Shown here in pieces: positions 36,536 to 48,900 of a DNA stretch of 64,000 nucleotides. The DNA comes from Artocarpus heterophyllus (Eukaryota > Streptophyta > Magnoliopsida > Rosales > Moraceae). Positions within the stretch are counted from its first letter, which is position 1, and every line of letters starts with the position of its first letter. Location of the stretch: contig CM046340.1 in NCBI GenBank assembly GCA_025403435.1, forward strand, positions 10,578,420 through 10,642,419, in the 5' to 3' direction. Under the pieces are notes generated by a model. The model ran no database searches and was not told the origin of the DNA. It saw only the letters and a program-made list of their open reading frames with translations. Position numbers and translations under genes: made by a program.

Positions 36536-38455
36536 TGTATGAATGAATACAAACAAGTCTTTTGGTGGTCAGTATATTTGTGCTCTAAGGTTATCCACTG
36601 ATCAGAAAATATATCTTATTTTTATTTTTGTTTTTATTTTCTGTAAACACTATTGGTACTGCTTCAATTAATGTGTGTGGTATAGTTTAATTTCTTTTCG
36701 AAACACGTATAAAAGAAAGGAATCAAGGTCCTACTTTTTAGTTTTCCTGAGAAAATTTATATGATGTTTGGATCATTTATTTAAAGTACTTGCTTGAAAT
36801 CGAAATACTATCAATTTAAATTTTAAAAGAGAAAATAATATAGTAAGATGTATTTAAACTGGAATTTTTTTGTTCGAGCTAGTGAACTAAACATCACATA
36901 AAAATATCAAAAAGAAAAAAGGTCAATTAGTTGAATCAACATTTTTCTTCCTAGTGAAATTTACGAATATTCGTGGATTTTGCACTTAGGACACTTATTT
37001 CAGTACTTCCACAACTTAATTACTAGATAGAAGATATTAAATAGAGATCTAGTGTTCTTAGCCAAAACAAAGGAGATCTAGTAGTTACAATAGTTTTGTT
37101 ACATTTAGTCATTCATCTGTTATCACGGGCAAGCGCTAAAAGTAAGAGCGACTGCGGTTTTTTTCCCCCTTGTTTGCTGTGATACTATTATCAATTAATA
37201 TGTATTTATTGTATCAAAAAAATTAATGTGCATCCATTATGATAAAAGATAAATAAAAACCCCATTGTTTAAGAACTGCCTATTATTCATGGATATTTAA
37301 TGCAACTTTATATAAATAGTTACTGTTCCAGGTTGTAAAAATTAATGAAGCTCTACTCAGTATTATATTATTTTGCAATATGACAGTTGTATTAAAAAAG
37401 TGAGAAAAAAGTTTATTGTAACTGTAGAAAATAGAACTAATTATGGAATGCATGTTTATCACAAAAATTGTGAAATACATTTCAAATAATGACAGTAATA
37501 ATAATGTCATAATTAATAATTGTAGTTATTAGTACTAGTCGTAAGTATATAGGTGGTCCAGGCAAGACAGCAAATTTATGAAGAATAAATGATGCGGTTA
37601 TCTCATGGAGTTGGCTTTATGAATCGCTGTAATGATAGTTGTCCCAAGTATGAAGCATAAAGATAGAAGAGCATTGATAAAGAGTATCTGTGTTGATGTC
37701 CAATTGTTTTCTTCAGCCTCGTGTGCTTGTCAGTTTCATCATTCTAATGAGTGCCACTTTGGCCCCATTACTCTCTTTTGAACTGCTACGTACCCCATGC
37801 ACATTCTCTCTCTCTTCTGTATGAGTTGTCTACATGTTCTTTATTGTTCTATGTATATATGCGTGGGTGTATACATGCATGAATGTATGTATATATGCAT
37901 ATGAGTTCCATATATAGACTTATGCAATTTCTTGGGTATGTATAAAGAAAATTAAAACTTGGGTATGTAGACAAGCCAAGACTAGTAGTTATACTTGTTA
38001 ATGGATTGGACTTGATCACATGATGAAGATTGTAACATTTCTAGAGTTTAATTAATTGTTAATGGATTGGACTTCCTTCTTGTACTTTTTATATTGTTTT
38101 TAAGATCTAATTCCTTGAAGCTATGATCTCCATCTATCTGTTTGTGCATTAAAGACAACACATGTAATGCATAATAATTTATTACATCATATATTTTATG
38201 GTTCATTTCTTGCCTTGCCTATAGCAATTCAATATCCATAGGAGAACTTTCTTTCTTTATTATTTTTATCCTGTTTCGTTTTGCATATTTACTTCATTTT
38301 CACCCTGGAATTGATATTCCAGAATCACCATAAGATGGGGAAACCTTTCAAATGGATATAATAATATATGCTGATATATCTTCAAAACATTAAGCAACTT
38401 TTTTTTTAATTTGTTATTTTTTGGCTATGGAGCAAAAGGATACATGTAATGCACA

Positions 38456-38492
<37 letters not shown>

Positions 38493-38886
38493 GGGACAAT
38501 ATTAATATTGCATGTGTTATGTTGAATAATGTGGTAGGAGCAAGCTGAAACAGACAGAAATGGAGTGCGAGTACTTAAAGAGATGGTTTGGATCGCTGTC
38601 TGAACAAAACAGGAGACTACAGAGGGAAGTAGAAGAGTTGAGGGCCATGAAAGTGGGGCCCCCCACAGTTATTTCCCCACACAGCTGCAAGCCCCTCCCG
38701 GCCTCCACTCTCACTATGTGCCCACGCTGCGAGCGGGTCACCACCACAGCCGCCGCCGCCACCACCACCACCACATCCGCAGCCGCCAATGCCAACGGCA
38801 ACCAAGACAAGGCGGACCCCCCCAAAGCCATCACTGCCTCCACTGCCGCCACATTGTCGCCTAAAGTGGCGACGACCGCCCTCTGA
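35295..38886 (+). CDS. HB17: HD-Zip class II transcription factor, ATHB-17 type
   Basis: Four coding exons (35295-35382, 35665-35888, 36059-36138, 38538-38886) join in phase to 246 residues. The product is a nuclear homeodomain-leucine zipper protein that binds CAATNATTG-type sites as a dimer. N-terminus [20 protein letters not shown] carries LELTIS (11-16), an EAR-like repression motif. An acidic/His/Met-rich linker follows. The homeodomain spans about 78-132, with WFQNRRAR at 124-131 split by the intron 3 junction. The zipper has Leu144, 151, 158 and 165 in heptad spacing. CPRCERV (192-198) is the redox-sensitive CPxCE-type motif of class II members. The tail (199-246) is Ala/Thr-rich from GCC/ACC repeats and looks lineage-specific. 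Arabidopsis ATHB-17 is about 275 residues. Its N-terminus and homeodomain-zipper are very similar, so the assignment is firm. ATHB-18-type is the main alternative. Confidence 0.95.
36139..38537 (+). repeat. Intron 3 of the HD-Zip gene with several microsatellites
   Basis: This 2.4-kb intron lies inside the homeodomain-end codon. It holds (AT)n at about 36153-36178, (TG)n at 36211-36239, (AT)n at 36498-36533 and (TA)n at 38458-38490, plus AT-rich DNA. No gene is nested within it. Confidence 0.8.
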
Positions 38887-39130
38887 TCCCGCCACTATCT
38901 TGGTGCATGTGTCGTCTAGTAGTGCCCCACTTTGAGGACTTGCATAGAAAAAAGAAGAGACAAAGGGCAAAAAATAAAAAAAAAGGTTTAATCAATTAGA
39001 GAATGTTCATAGATATAAAAAGTAGTAATTAATTATACAAGGTGTTGGGGAGGGGACAGTACGTTGTATAAAAAATCTACATAGATATTCTAATGTTTGG
39101 CTGTTCTTTGGCATGTTTGCCTTGGAAACC
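38887..39130 (+). other. Probable 3' UTR of the HD-Zip gene
   Basis: Non-coding sequence after TGA, with A-rich runs at 38945-38985. The polyadenylation point cannot be fixed. Confidence 0.35.
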
Positions 39131-41465
39131 ATTGAGAAAAAAGGAGCTTTAGCTAAGCTAGCAATAGCCGGATAATTTTGACAATGTCTTACGACTTACA
39201 AGGAACGCCCACTACTCGATGACACAAAGACTAATTGTACCAAATTCCAATCATTAAGGTCAAAAGGTCTTGTCATTTGTGTAGAAATTGAAGGGATATT
39301 GGCGTGAGAGGACTTGTGGCCGTTGTAATTGATTGAGAATTAGTGGATATAAATAATGGTATCATCTTTTTAGGCTGTAAATGCATGCTAATTGCTATTG
39401 TGTATGTATTATGTGTAGCTTTCGTATAATAAGTTAGGTGATATTCATCTCAATTAAATATTGGAAAAGATATCATGCAACCCTTTTTATTCTTACCTTA
39501 TTTGAAATTACACAGCGGGTAGAGAAGAGCGATGTGCTTGCATAGCTATAGCTATGAAAATTATTTCCGTTCGTGAAGAACCCATTCCTCCTAGGAAAAA
39601 TGACACAATACGGCAAATTAATGAAAATGAAGTTTGAGTACAGTGATTTTTTAAAATATTTTAGAAATAGCAAAATTGCGTATTATTTTTTATAATATTA
39701 GTCTTTTATACTACACAATTACGTGATAATTATTTTGATAATATTAATTTTTGTTATTTGTAAAATATTTAGAGTTTTTTTTTATATTTCAGTATAAATA
39801 GTAATATTCACTATATGTCTAAATTTTCCAAGAAATTTTCACAAATGTAATAGCTTTCTAGAGTCCGTATATTTCGTTTCAAAGTCGCTAAAAAAAAAAA
39901 AAAGGAAAGAAGGAAAAAAAAGAAGGAAAAGTTGAGGAGACAACTCAAATATTACTTGTGGATCTTTAATTCTTTATGTTTGCGGATAAGACAAAAAGAG
40001 AGAATTACATGTTATCTCATGCTCTAAAACAATGTGTTTAATAATTTTGCATTACTTAAAAAGTTATGCCACATTGCTACTTATATTATGTGTTTAAGAT
40101 ATATCACATTTGAAAGTATTGATTCGAACTAATTAGTTAAAAAAATAAGATACGAGAGCTTTATACTGTAACTTATTTTTTTTGATACTATAATATATGA
40201 GAATTTTATACTGTAGCAATTGATTAAAACATATGAAATCAAACACCCTATCAATTATTTTAACATGTGTGTGGTTTTTATAAAAAATAAGTTTTAAAAT
40301 CTTGACATTTATGAAAATTTCCCCCCAAAAAAAGTTGAATATATATGTGACCCACTTCTTCTCTGGAACTTGGTAGCCCCCCCACTGCTTCGATTTAAAA
40401 CTTGAGATGGGAATCCTCATATGAGACCAGTTAGAGACAGCTCAAAGTCTCATAAATAAAAACTATCATTCGTTGTTCGCAAATAAAAAGCTAAAATGTA
40501 AAATAAAAACCTTTTTATAAGAGTCAAAGAGATGGCTTTGTCTAAAAGTACTTGTGAAGGTCATAAGTTCAAAGTTCAATTAGTTTGTCTACTCAAACAC
40601 ATCTAAAAGCAGTTTTTAAGTTGAATTTGTCAAAAACAACTTATTTTAAGTCAAGAAAGGAAGATTTAGGGAATTTTTTTGCTAAAAAGAAAAGCGTCAA
40701 TTATATATATATATATATATATATATATGCTCATAATTTAGGGGCCATCTACTTGTAACCTATGAAATTGTGGCCATATATAAAAAGTTCGCATATTTTG
40801 GTAATAAAATAAAAAAGGAACTCCATTTGTAAGACATATTCACACAATTTCAAACTGTTAGATTGCATCAAAATCATACAAAAGCAAATAAATTAGAAAA
40901 GTATGAAATTTTACACAATTTAACAAAACATAATGAATCAAAACTATAGCTTTTATTTTTTTTAGAGCATTTTGTTATGTCACATTACGTAACTTTCACG
41001 TGAAGAATGTATAATTTTCTCACATTAATGTTGTAAATTTAGGGGAGATTTAAGTAAATAATTTAAGTAAATAACATGTTCTTAGTATCTTTGTAAATAA
41101 ATAGCAATAAATAAAAAATTTACATGTAAATTATTTTTTTACTAGTAGTAAATAGATTTTTTGACCAGTAAATTTTGTATTTATATAATTTTTTTTTATT
41201 TACTATAAATATGTCTAAAACTTATGATTAGTCAAATAAAAGTTATAATTACTACAATTTCTGCAAATCAATGCTAGTTCAAACTAATATTTTCATAAAG
41301 GAGTCTTTAGTTTTCGGCTTATGGTTAAAATGTAGAAATGGGCCAAGAACAACATTAGATAATGGTCTTAGAGAAACAGTTCTTTTCTGTTTTACTATTT
41401 TTTCAACTAAATAAATAGCTGAACAAAAAAGAAAAAGTAAAATGCCACAATTTATTTATATATAT
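39131..41465. other. Gene-free AT-rich stretch
   Basis: No gene is supported. It contains a (TA)n run at 40704-40728 and one MITE remnant (40140-40252, listed separately). Confidence 0.35.
40140..40252. mobile_element. MITE remnant of the GAGAGCTTTACACTGT family
   Basis: GATACGAGAGCTTTATACTGTAA is followed about 50 bp later by ATATATGAGAATTTTATACTGTAGC, the doubled core seen at 9989. The right end is AATCAAACACCC. The left end is lost or diverged. Confidence 0.5.
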
Positions 41466-41469
41466 ATAT

Positions 41470-41890
41470 ATATATGCATTTAAAATATGAGATAATTTAG
41501 TAGATTTTTTTCCGCTCTAGCATTTGGCAGGTTTAGCTCCGACATCTGGTAGGTTAGATTCTGCTCCAACGCCCCTTGACAACAACCATAAATGCTTGTT
41601 ATTTTTTTGTTTAAAGAAAAATATAAGATAATTTAGTAAATTTCACTCTGGCATCTATTAAGGTCTACTCAAGTAGCCCGATGACTTGCGAAGACGCTTG
41701 GTATTTTATTTTAGAGAAAATATAAGGTAATTTGATAGATTTTGCTTTGGCTTCTACCAGGTTCTACTCTAATGTCCCCTGACGGTGCCTAGAGATGTTT
41801 TTTATTTTTTATTTTTGTTTTGAGAATATATAAGATAATCTGATAGATTTTGTCTTGGCATCTACCATATTTCATGCCGGCACCTTTAGT
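41470..41890. repeat. Diverged tandem array, four units of about 100-136 bp
   Basis: Unit starts GATAATTTAGTAGATTTT (41491), GATAATTTAGTAAATTTC (41627), GGTAATTTGATAGATTTT (41726) and GATAATCTGATAGATTTT (41834) are each followed by CTGGCATCT / CTTCTACC / CCCCTTGAC-type phrases. The units are non-coding and strongly diverged. Confidence 0.7.
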
Positions 41891-42159
41891 GACAACTAAA
41901 GTAATCTACCACACAAGAGAGTGAGAAGGAAAGGTAATTTAAACATTTAATAAATCACCTTTTTAATTAAAGAATGAAAGGTAACTTGGATTTTTAATAA
42001 ATCACTTTATTAATTAAAGGAATAGTTTTGAAAAGAATTTTTTAGAAGTACAGTCTTAAGAAGGTACCTTTTTAGAAGAGCATCCTTCTGATTTCCCCAT
42101 TTATCTATAATATGATATCTTTATGACAATCTAAAAATAATATGGTAATTAATATACTA

Positions 42160-43325
42160 ACTTTCTCTCTAGTGATCTTAGTGACCAATCGACAATCTTA
42201 TATTTAAAATTGAAAACAATCTAGTAGATTTTTTATAATATGCCAGTTTACTCTCTAACGACTGTCTGACTAGCTTGCCATCTTGTATTTTAAAATGAAA
42301 CATAATCTAGTAGATTATCTAAATTGCTCTACCAAATTACTCTCTGGTGACCACTGCTGATTGACTGATTGGCCAGCCATCTTGTATCTCAAAATAAAAA
42401 AAAATTCAGTAGATTGTCAAAAATAATCTATCAAATTACTTTTCGGTGACTAGGGACTGTTGTTGATGATTGGAAACTTCTGGTGGCATCTAGTAGAAGA
42501 CCACTTGTATTCTAGTAAATTACCTTTTAGTTTGGTAGGGAAAATTTAGTACCTTTGACTAGTTTATTTTTTAGGCACGAACTCGAAACTCTAACATCTG
42601 GTGGTATAAATCTGCACATCAGATTTTTTTAAGGCATCTCTCAAATTACTCTAAAATAGATCTAGAAAGGGCAAGGCAAGTTTTATAGAGGACAAGTAAT
42701 CTATTTTAAGGCATAAGTGAATGATGTTACTATGTCTGAGGACTTTGAAATGGTTATTCATAGAACCAGCATGTAGTTTTTAAGTTTTGGCACATTATCT
42801 ATTATTTCAAAATGAAACATAATCTAACAGATTATCAAAATCATTATACCAGATTTCTCCCTAGCGACCGGTCATCTTGTACTTCAAAATAAAAATACTC
42901 TAGTAGATTGTCAAAAATAATCTATTAAATTACCCTCCAGCGATTAACACCTGTTATCAGTAATTGGAAATTAGCAATCACTGTTAGTTTTGGGGGCATC
43001 TCATAGATGACCACTTGTATTCTAGTAGATTACCTTTTAGATTGGTAGGGAATAATTAGTAAGACATTTTATTAACCTTTGACTGGTCTATTTTCTATGT
43101 ACAAAGTCGAAACTCGAGTATCTGGTGGTATAAATCTTAACATCAGATCTTTAAGGCATTTCTCAAATTTCTCTAAAGTAGACCTAGAAAGGGCAAGGCA
43201 AGTATTGTAGAGAATAAGTAATCTATTTTAAGGCATAAGGTAATGAAGTTACTTTATCTTAGGATTTGAAAGTATTCATAAAACCAGCATGTAGTTTTTA
43301 AGTTTGGTACATTAATTTCTAATGT
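42160..43325. repeat. Tandem segmental duplication of about 518 bp
   Basis: Copy 1 (about 42290-42796) and copy 2 (about 42808-43320) share in order AAAATGAAACATAATCTA, GACCACTTGTATTCTAGTA, ATCTGGTGGTATAAATCT, AGAAAGGGCAAGGCAAGT and CCAGCATGTAGTTTTTAAG at an offset of 518 bp. A shorter related unit precedes them (42165-42290). The phrase CTAGTAGATT recurs throughout and links this block to the array at 41470. Confidence 0.8.
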
Positions 43326-45050
43326 CTTAGCAAGTTATACACACACACAAAAAAAAAACAAAGGATAAAAAAAAGAAGAAAAAATGGATGGGGACAAGGC
43401 AGTGAGGCAAATCTTCATGGAATTCATCACAAAACAACTAAGAAATGCACTTGGGAACTTTCCTTCCTCAGAAAAAATCTTGTCTGGGATAAGGACACAC
43501 TATACCCTAAAAGTCTATGAGTATTATTATTATGCAGGGACATATCTAAAATTAGGTCAATAGCTGACTTATTGAGTTGACAATTAAGGTTTTGTTTTTT
43601 CCTTCTTTTATTTGAACCTCTTTAAATATATACTGTTGTTTACATGTATAGAGCTTTTATTAGAACTTCTTCTAGCTAGGGATGCCATGCCTTTTTGAAA
43701 GATTAGAGGAGTGCTCAACATATCTAGTCTTTGCCCATACACAATTAGCTTATCTGAATATCAAGTTCGTTATTGAAGTGTGATGGAAATAAGATTGTAA
43801 AGCTAGAACTTAATAAATCATGCCCAAAATAATTCATTAACAATCAAAGTTAATGAGACTACATATATACACATATATATATATATATATATATTTATAT
43901 GTGTGTGTATGCATGAATCAAAATATAAAACGACAATATCACAAGTGTAGAATGGCATTGATTTATGCCGGATCTCAACGCCCAACAACGGCCAAACACA
44001 TATGCCCAAGTAAGATAAGAGCGTCCCGGCTTTGTTTTTTCTTGCTGGAAAGAATGCAGTTTTGGGGCCCTTGAACTGCATTAATTGATTAAGCTGTATA
44101 AGCTTAAGAGCAACCAGAGTTGGGCATGGGATACAGATTTTGTTTAACAAAAACCAAATTAGACCAGGACGTTTATTTTATTCCTTTTCAACCTGCTCGG
44201 GAGAAAAAAAGAAATATAAAATTTAGTCGAAATTAACATGAAAGAAAACAAGGAAATTGGGAGAATAAAGAGAATAAGTTGACGCTAATTTGATGATTAA
44301 TACAAGCTATTTAATTCTGGTTCACCAACAAGGATCACTTCAGGAACTTAAATTAAATTTAATACTTTGACTATTGAGTACTAAACTTTAGAGGAAATTA
44401 ATATGAGCTACCTTCCAACCGAACAAGCAGAATAAGTAGGCCTTAGGGCACCGAAAACCATATCACATGGCCCTCACAATGGCCTGAACTTTACTCTAAA
44501 ATTGATGGTGATGGACACATTTGTCAGAAAAATTTTGTCAAAACGTTTCCTTTCCAACCTAAAAATGTATGAAAAGACACGCTCAACTTGTCTCCGAGGC
44601 CCATTAAATATGTGCCCCTTTTCCTCTTTTTTTTTTTTCTTCCTTCTTTCCCTCATTTATTCAACTAGTAATTCCAAAGAGATGAGATCGTTCTTAGCTG
44701 TACTTGGAGGAATTTTGAGCAGGAGGGGAAGAAAGATGACAAACAACAGATGTTTGGGCATTGATGATGAATTATGAGTGGCTGCATCTCAAAGGGAATG
44801 TTCTTTTACATGGTTTGAATATTGGAAGTAATTAAGAGATTCAAAAATACTAGATAGAAAATTCATCTTTTTTTTAAAAATTTTTTTTAATCCCTTAAAC
44901 TAGAAGAATGAAAAAATGTAAAAGACTTGTAAATAGGAATAGCAATGGCACATGTCTGGGGAGATATTAGTCTTCTCGCTAATCTGTGTGCTGTGACCAA
45001 AAAAAAAAAAAAAAAATCACCATATTGCCACCCCATTAAGCTGCTTAAGA
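43326..45050. other. Gene-free stretch
   Basis: 43365-43390 is purine-rich, and 43870-43905 is a TA/TG simple tract inside short spurious open frames. No gene is supported. Confidence 0.3.
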
Positions 45051-45052
45051 TT

Positions 45053-45087
45053 GGGGGGTGGGGGTGGGGGTGGGGGTGGGGTGGGGA
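45053..45087 (+). other. G-rich tract able to form a G-quadruplex
   Basis: GGGGGG-T-GGGGG-T-GGGGG-T-GGGGG-T-GGGG-T-GGGG: six G-runs of at least four separated by single T. Short loops of one base favour a very stable parallel quadruplex. An A-run (45000-45016) lies just upstream. Confidence 0.85.
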
Positions 45088-45252
45088 AGAATGGACTGAT
45101 GTTTGTCCATCACGGGTTTGGATTGTACCCATTTTACTTGATCATTGGCTCTTTTCACGAGACAAATAAATAATTAATTAAAAAAAAATTGTAGCAAATA
45201 ATAAATTTTATTATTCAGCCGGTAAATTATGTCACAAGTTTTAAAAATATAG

Positions 45253-45410
45253 AATAAATAACATATTTATTTTTTTTTGATATAAAGAGAGAAAGAATGC
45301 CATCTACTTTTAAGTAGGGCTAAGTGTGACTTAAACTCTCAACCTATAATTGAGGTGAAGAACTTACAACCAACTAAGCTGCCCTCCCTTATCAATAAAT
45401 AACATATTTA
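45253..45410 (-). mobile_element. SINE insertion with a 17-bp target-site duplication
   Basis: AATAAATAACATATTTA is present at 45253-45269 and 45394-45410. The 124-bp insert (45270-45393) reads on the - strand as a tRNA-derived head: A box around GCTTAGTTGGT (45369-45379), B box GGTTGAGAGTTTAAGTC (45328-45344), then a body and a terminal A-run (T-run 45270-45278 on the + strand). Order, size, tail and duplication length are those of a plant SINE. Confidence 0.85.
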
Positions 45411-45961
45411 AGGTTATTCGGTATTTTATAAACACGAGAAGCCCAAAATACTCCCAATCCTAAAACTTTTTTTTTCTTTTTTTTTTCTTCCCTTCATCGT
45501 TTTCCTCTATTCATTTTCTCTCTCTACCTCTACTGTGGTTTCTCTTCTTATCCCCTCTCTCGTCCTCCTCTTTGCCTATTACCTCCATGGTCGAGCTTTG
45601 ATGAGCCAATCGGAATGGTGCCACCACCCACAACCTAGCTTAGACGATCTCTTCAATGACCGCAGCGTGAAAACTACTGGTGAGAGATGATTAAAAACGC
45701 AGGACCTCTCCTATCCCTTTCCATTGTTGATTGGTGATTTCCAAGGTTCGATCGATGGTTTTTGAGCTCTGCCTGAACTGTTTGGAGCTTCGATCAATGA
45801 TCTCGTAGCTTTGTATGTAGATATTCGTAAATGCTCATCCGCAATGGTCGTCGCGAATCATTGTCGACATCATCTTAGAAGGCATGGTACTTGGGTGGTT
45901 CCACTCAACATCTCTCTATCAACGACTAGATCATCTCTCTCCCCTTGAAATCCACGTGGCT
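45411..45961. other. Left half of the locus into which the Gypsy element inserted
   Basis: CT-rich (45465-45560) then GC-richer sequence (45590-45960) with no supported gene. It continues across the retrotransposon at 58309-58400, which is similarly GC-rich, so the target may itself be an older repeat with a GC-rich core. Confidence 0.35.
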
Positions 45962-45966
45962 TGATC

Positions 45967-48900
45967 TGTCACAACCCGTCTTTCCGGGCTGTGATAAAAC
46001 TCTTTCTTACTTACTTTAGGGCAAAAATTTAGAAAATTTTTTTTAAACGGAAATAAATAATTTACTTACATTAACTTTGATAACTCCCAAAATACTTTCA
46101 CATACTTGTATTTACATAATTAATACTTTTACTTTCATAACATCTTTCTTTTAAACATTTCATATCAAAATAACTTTAAACATACGTAGCGAAAAACATT
46201 ACAGCAGCGGACTCCATACCCAATCTGCACACCATTCACCCCTTCGCCAGCTCACCATTTGAACTTATTCTGACATTCTCGTCTGAATACCTACAACATG
46301 AGATATTTAATGAGCTAACGCCCAGTGAGTCCCATAAATCCCACATGGATATTCATATGAATGCATGAATCAATTATGCTTTCTTATAAACTTTCTTTAT
46401 CCTCATCGTTTCTTATCTTTACTAGGGCCCAAGTGTTCGTACCATTGCGCAATTTCATTTAGGTCTACGTAACACCGTGACCGTAACATATCCTTTAAAC
46501 TCCTCTTGAGTTAGGAGCCGGTACGACACTTTTCTTAACTTTTGGTGATTCGTTTACCAATTCACTTATTATGGTTATCATACCATGCATGAAGTGATGA
46601 TCATATGTTATACATAACATAAATGCTCTTGTACGACATAGTACACACAGATACATACTTTATATACACACTAGTACACATTATTATACACACTGGTATG
46701 TAGCATAATGTACTCACAGGTACTTGGCATAAAATATACACACTGATACACATTAATATACGCACAGGTATATATAGCATAATGTACTCACATGTACTTA
46801 ACATAAAATATACACACTAGTATGCATTAATATACGCACAAGTATATATAGCATAATGTACTCATAGGTGCTTAACATAAAATATACACACTGGTACATA
46901 TCATCATATACACTCAGGTATATGTCATTATATACTCTCAGGTATATATATATTCCATATACTCACAATTATTCATACATGACTATACCCCTAGGTATTC
47001 ATATCATGGCAAACATACAAGTTTACACTTAATTATACGTACAAGTATACATATACATATATTTCTTTCTAAACCTACATTTTATACTGTAGGTGGGAAG
47101 GGTACTTACTTGATGCGAATGTCGGACAACTTAACCTCGATTTCCCTTCTCCTAGACTCCTAGGATCCTGTTGGCCAATTACAAAGCCATTAGCTAAATT
47201 CCACTATGTTTCGATACGAAACACCCGTTAGTTAATAAATTGAGTTGCATTACTATGTACAACTCTAAAAACCACTGTTTTTTCTTATTTCTATCTAAAT
47301 TTACCCTATCGTTTCTAACGAAGGGCGGGAACCTTTCTCGTCGTTTTCTTATCCCATTGGAAACATTTTAAAGCGGTTCGGGTTATTTGGACAAAAATGA
47401 CGATTTTGCCCTTCGTGGGTCCACTAACCTACCCGAGTTCGATTTCGTTATTCTTATGAAAATAACCACATAATAATTTCAAAATAACACCCTAGTGGGT
47501 CAAATCTCTTTATTTCTCAATTATGCACAATTTTCATAAAACTTTGTGGTTTAGTCCCTGAACTGAAAATTTTGATGATTTTACCCCCGGGACTAAAATT
47601 TACTTCTTTGCATCAAAATTTCCTATTTTTCTGAAGGATCGTTTTTACTTAAGGTACCATACCTTAAATCATTTTGAAAAATGACGTTTTTGCCATTGAA
47701 CACTTTTTTCACTTTTAACATATTCTTGAAAAATCAAAAACTCACAAACGATTGAGTTTTCAGACAAACCGTCCACATGACCTAACAGTTTCGTCGAGAT
47801 CTACAACTTTTGTGTTTTAAATTTTCTCAAAATCTCACTGTACATGGGCATTTTTGACTATTTTTTAAATCTGTTGAGAATGAACTTTTTCTTTCAATTT
47901 AGTCCCTATGGAATTTTTACAAAAATCTGTTTCAAACTTGCAATTCTACCCCTGTAGAAACCATTCCATGCCTTAATCAAAAGATTCTCATACTCAAACA
48001 TCACTTTTGCAAAGTCTAACATCAAAATTGTAAAAATAAAACTTTTTGCAAAAATTACCAATTTGCACTATAAACCAAAGTTTCACAACTTAAATTTGCC
48101 ATTCATCACATATACATGAAATTCGATCAAATATGTGCTCAAGAACTCACATGGGTTTTAAGAAATAAAAATCAAAACAAAATTCAAAACTTTAAACTTC
48201 AAAACTTACCCAAATAACACTTTTTTGATTTCTAACCTTCAAAGTTCCTTTGAACTCCCTCCTAGGCTTCCTTTCCATGCAAAAATACCATGGATTAATT
48301 TTTGCCCTTTACCCATGAAAAATCCCTTGAAAACTCATTAAAAAGTTTACGATTTTACCTTAAAACTTGTGGGAAATCCTTGTACTTGCTTGTAAAACTT
48401 GTTTGGGGGTATTTTTGCAAAGTTTGGGGGCTGAGAAAATTTTTTTGGAAGCTTGGTTATGGCTGCCGGATCTTGGAGCAAAAGAAAGAAAATGAAATTT
48501 TGTGATAACTTTGCCTTAGATGCTTCCTTATCACATTTGATGACTCATGGTCATCCATTAGACTACCCAAGGTGTCCTCATCTTATTGGACCACATTGCA
48601 TGGCATGTTGGCCCAATAGAATTCAAGCAAATGTCCACTTTATAGAATTAAAAATTTATACTATGTAATTTTTTATCACACAGTATTTTTCCTATACTAT
48701 CGTAGTCAAATCAATGTACTTTCTATCCTTAGACTGTATAAAAATATTTAACTTACTTTTCGTTTACTTTTGGAGGCCAATCATAACATTTTTCGTATCT
48801 GTGTTTTCATTTAGCAGTATTCTTATACTGATCTGGCCTCCTTTCTACCCCCGGTTAGGGTTAGGACAACCTCTATGTCCTATTTACATTCTAATCATCC

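Noticed and set aside
38517..38970. Gly/Ala-rich antisense open frames over HD-Zip exon 4
   Set aside because: They are produced by the GCC/ACC repeats of the real exon read backwards.
46640..46910. Regularly spaced repeats that could look like a CRISPR array
   Set aside because: The whole 74-bp unit is repeated with no unique spacers, it lies in an LTR, and the genome is eukaryotic.
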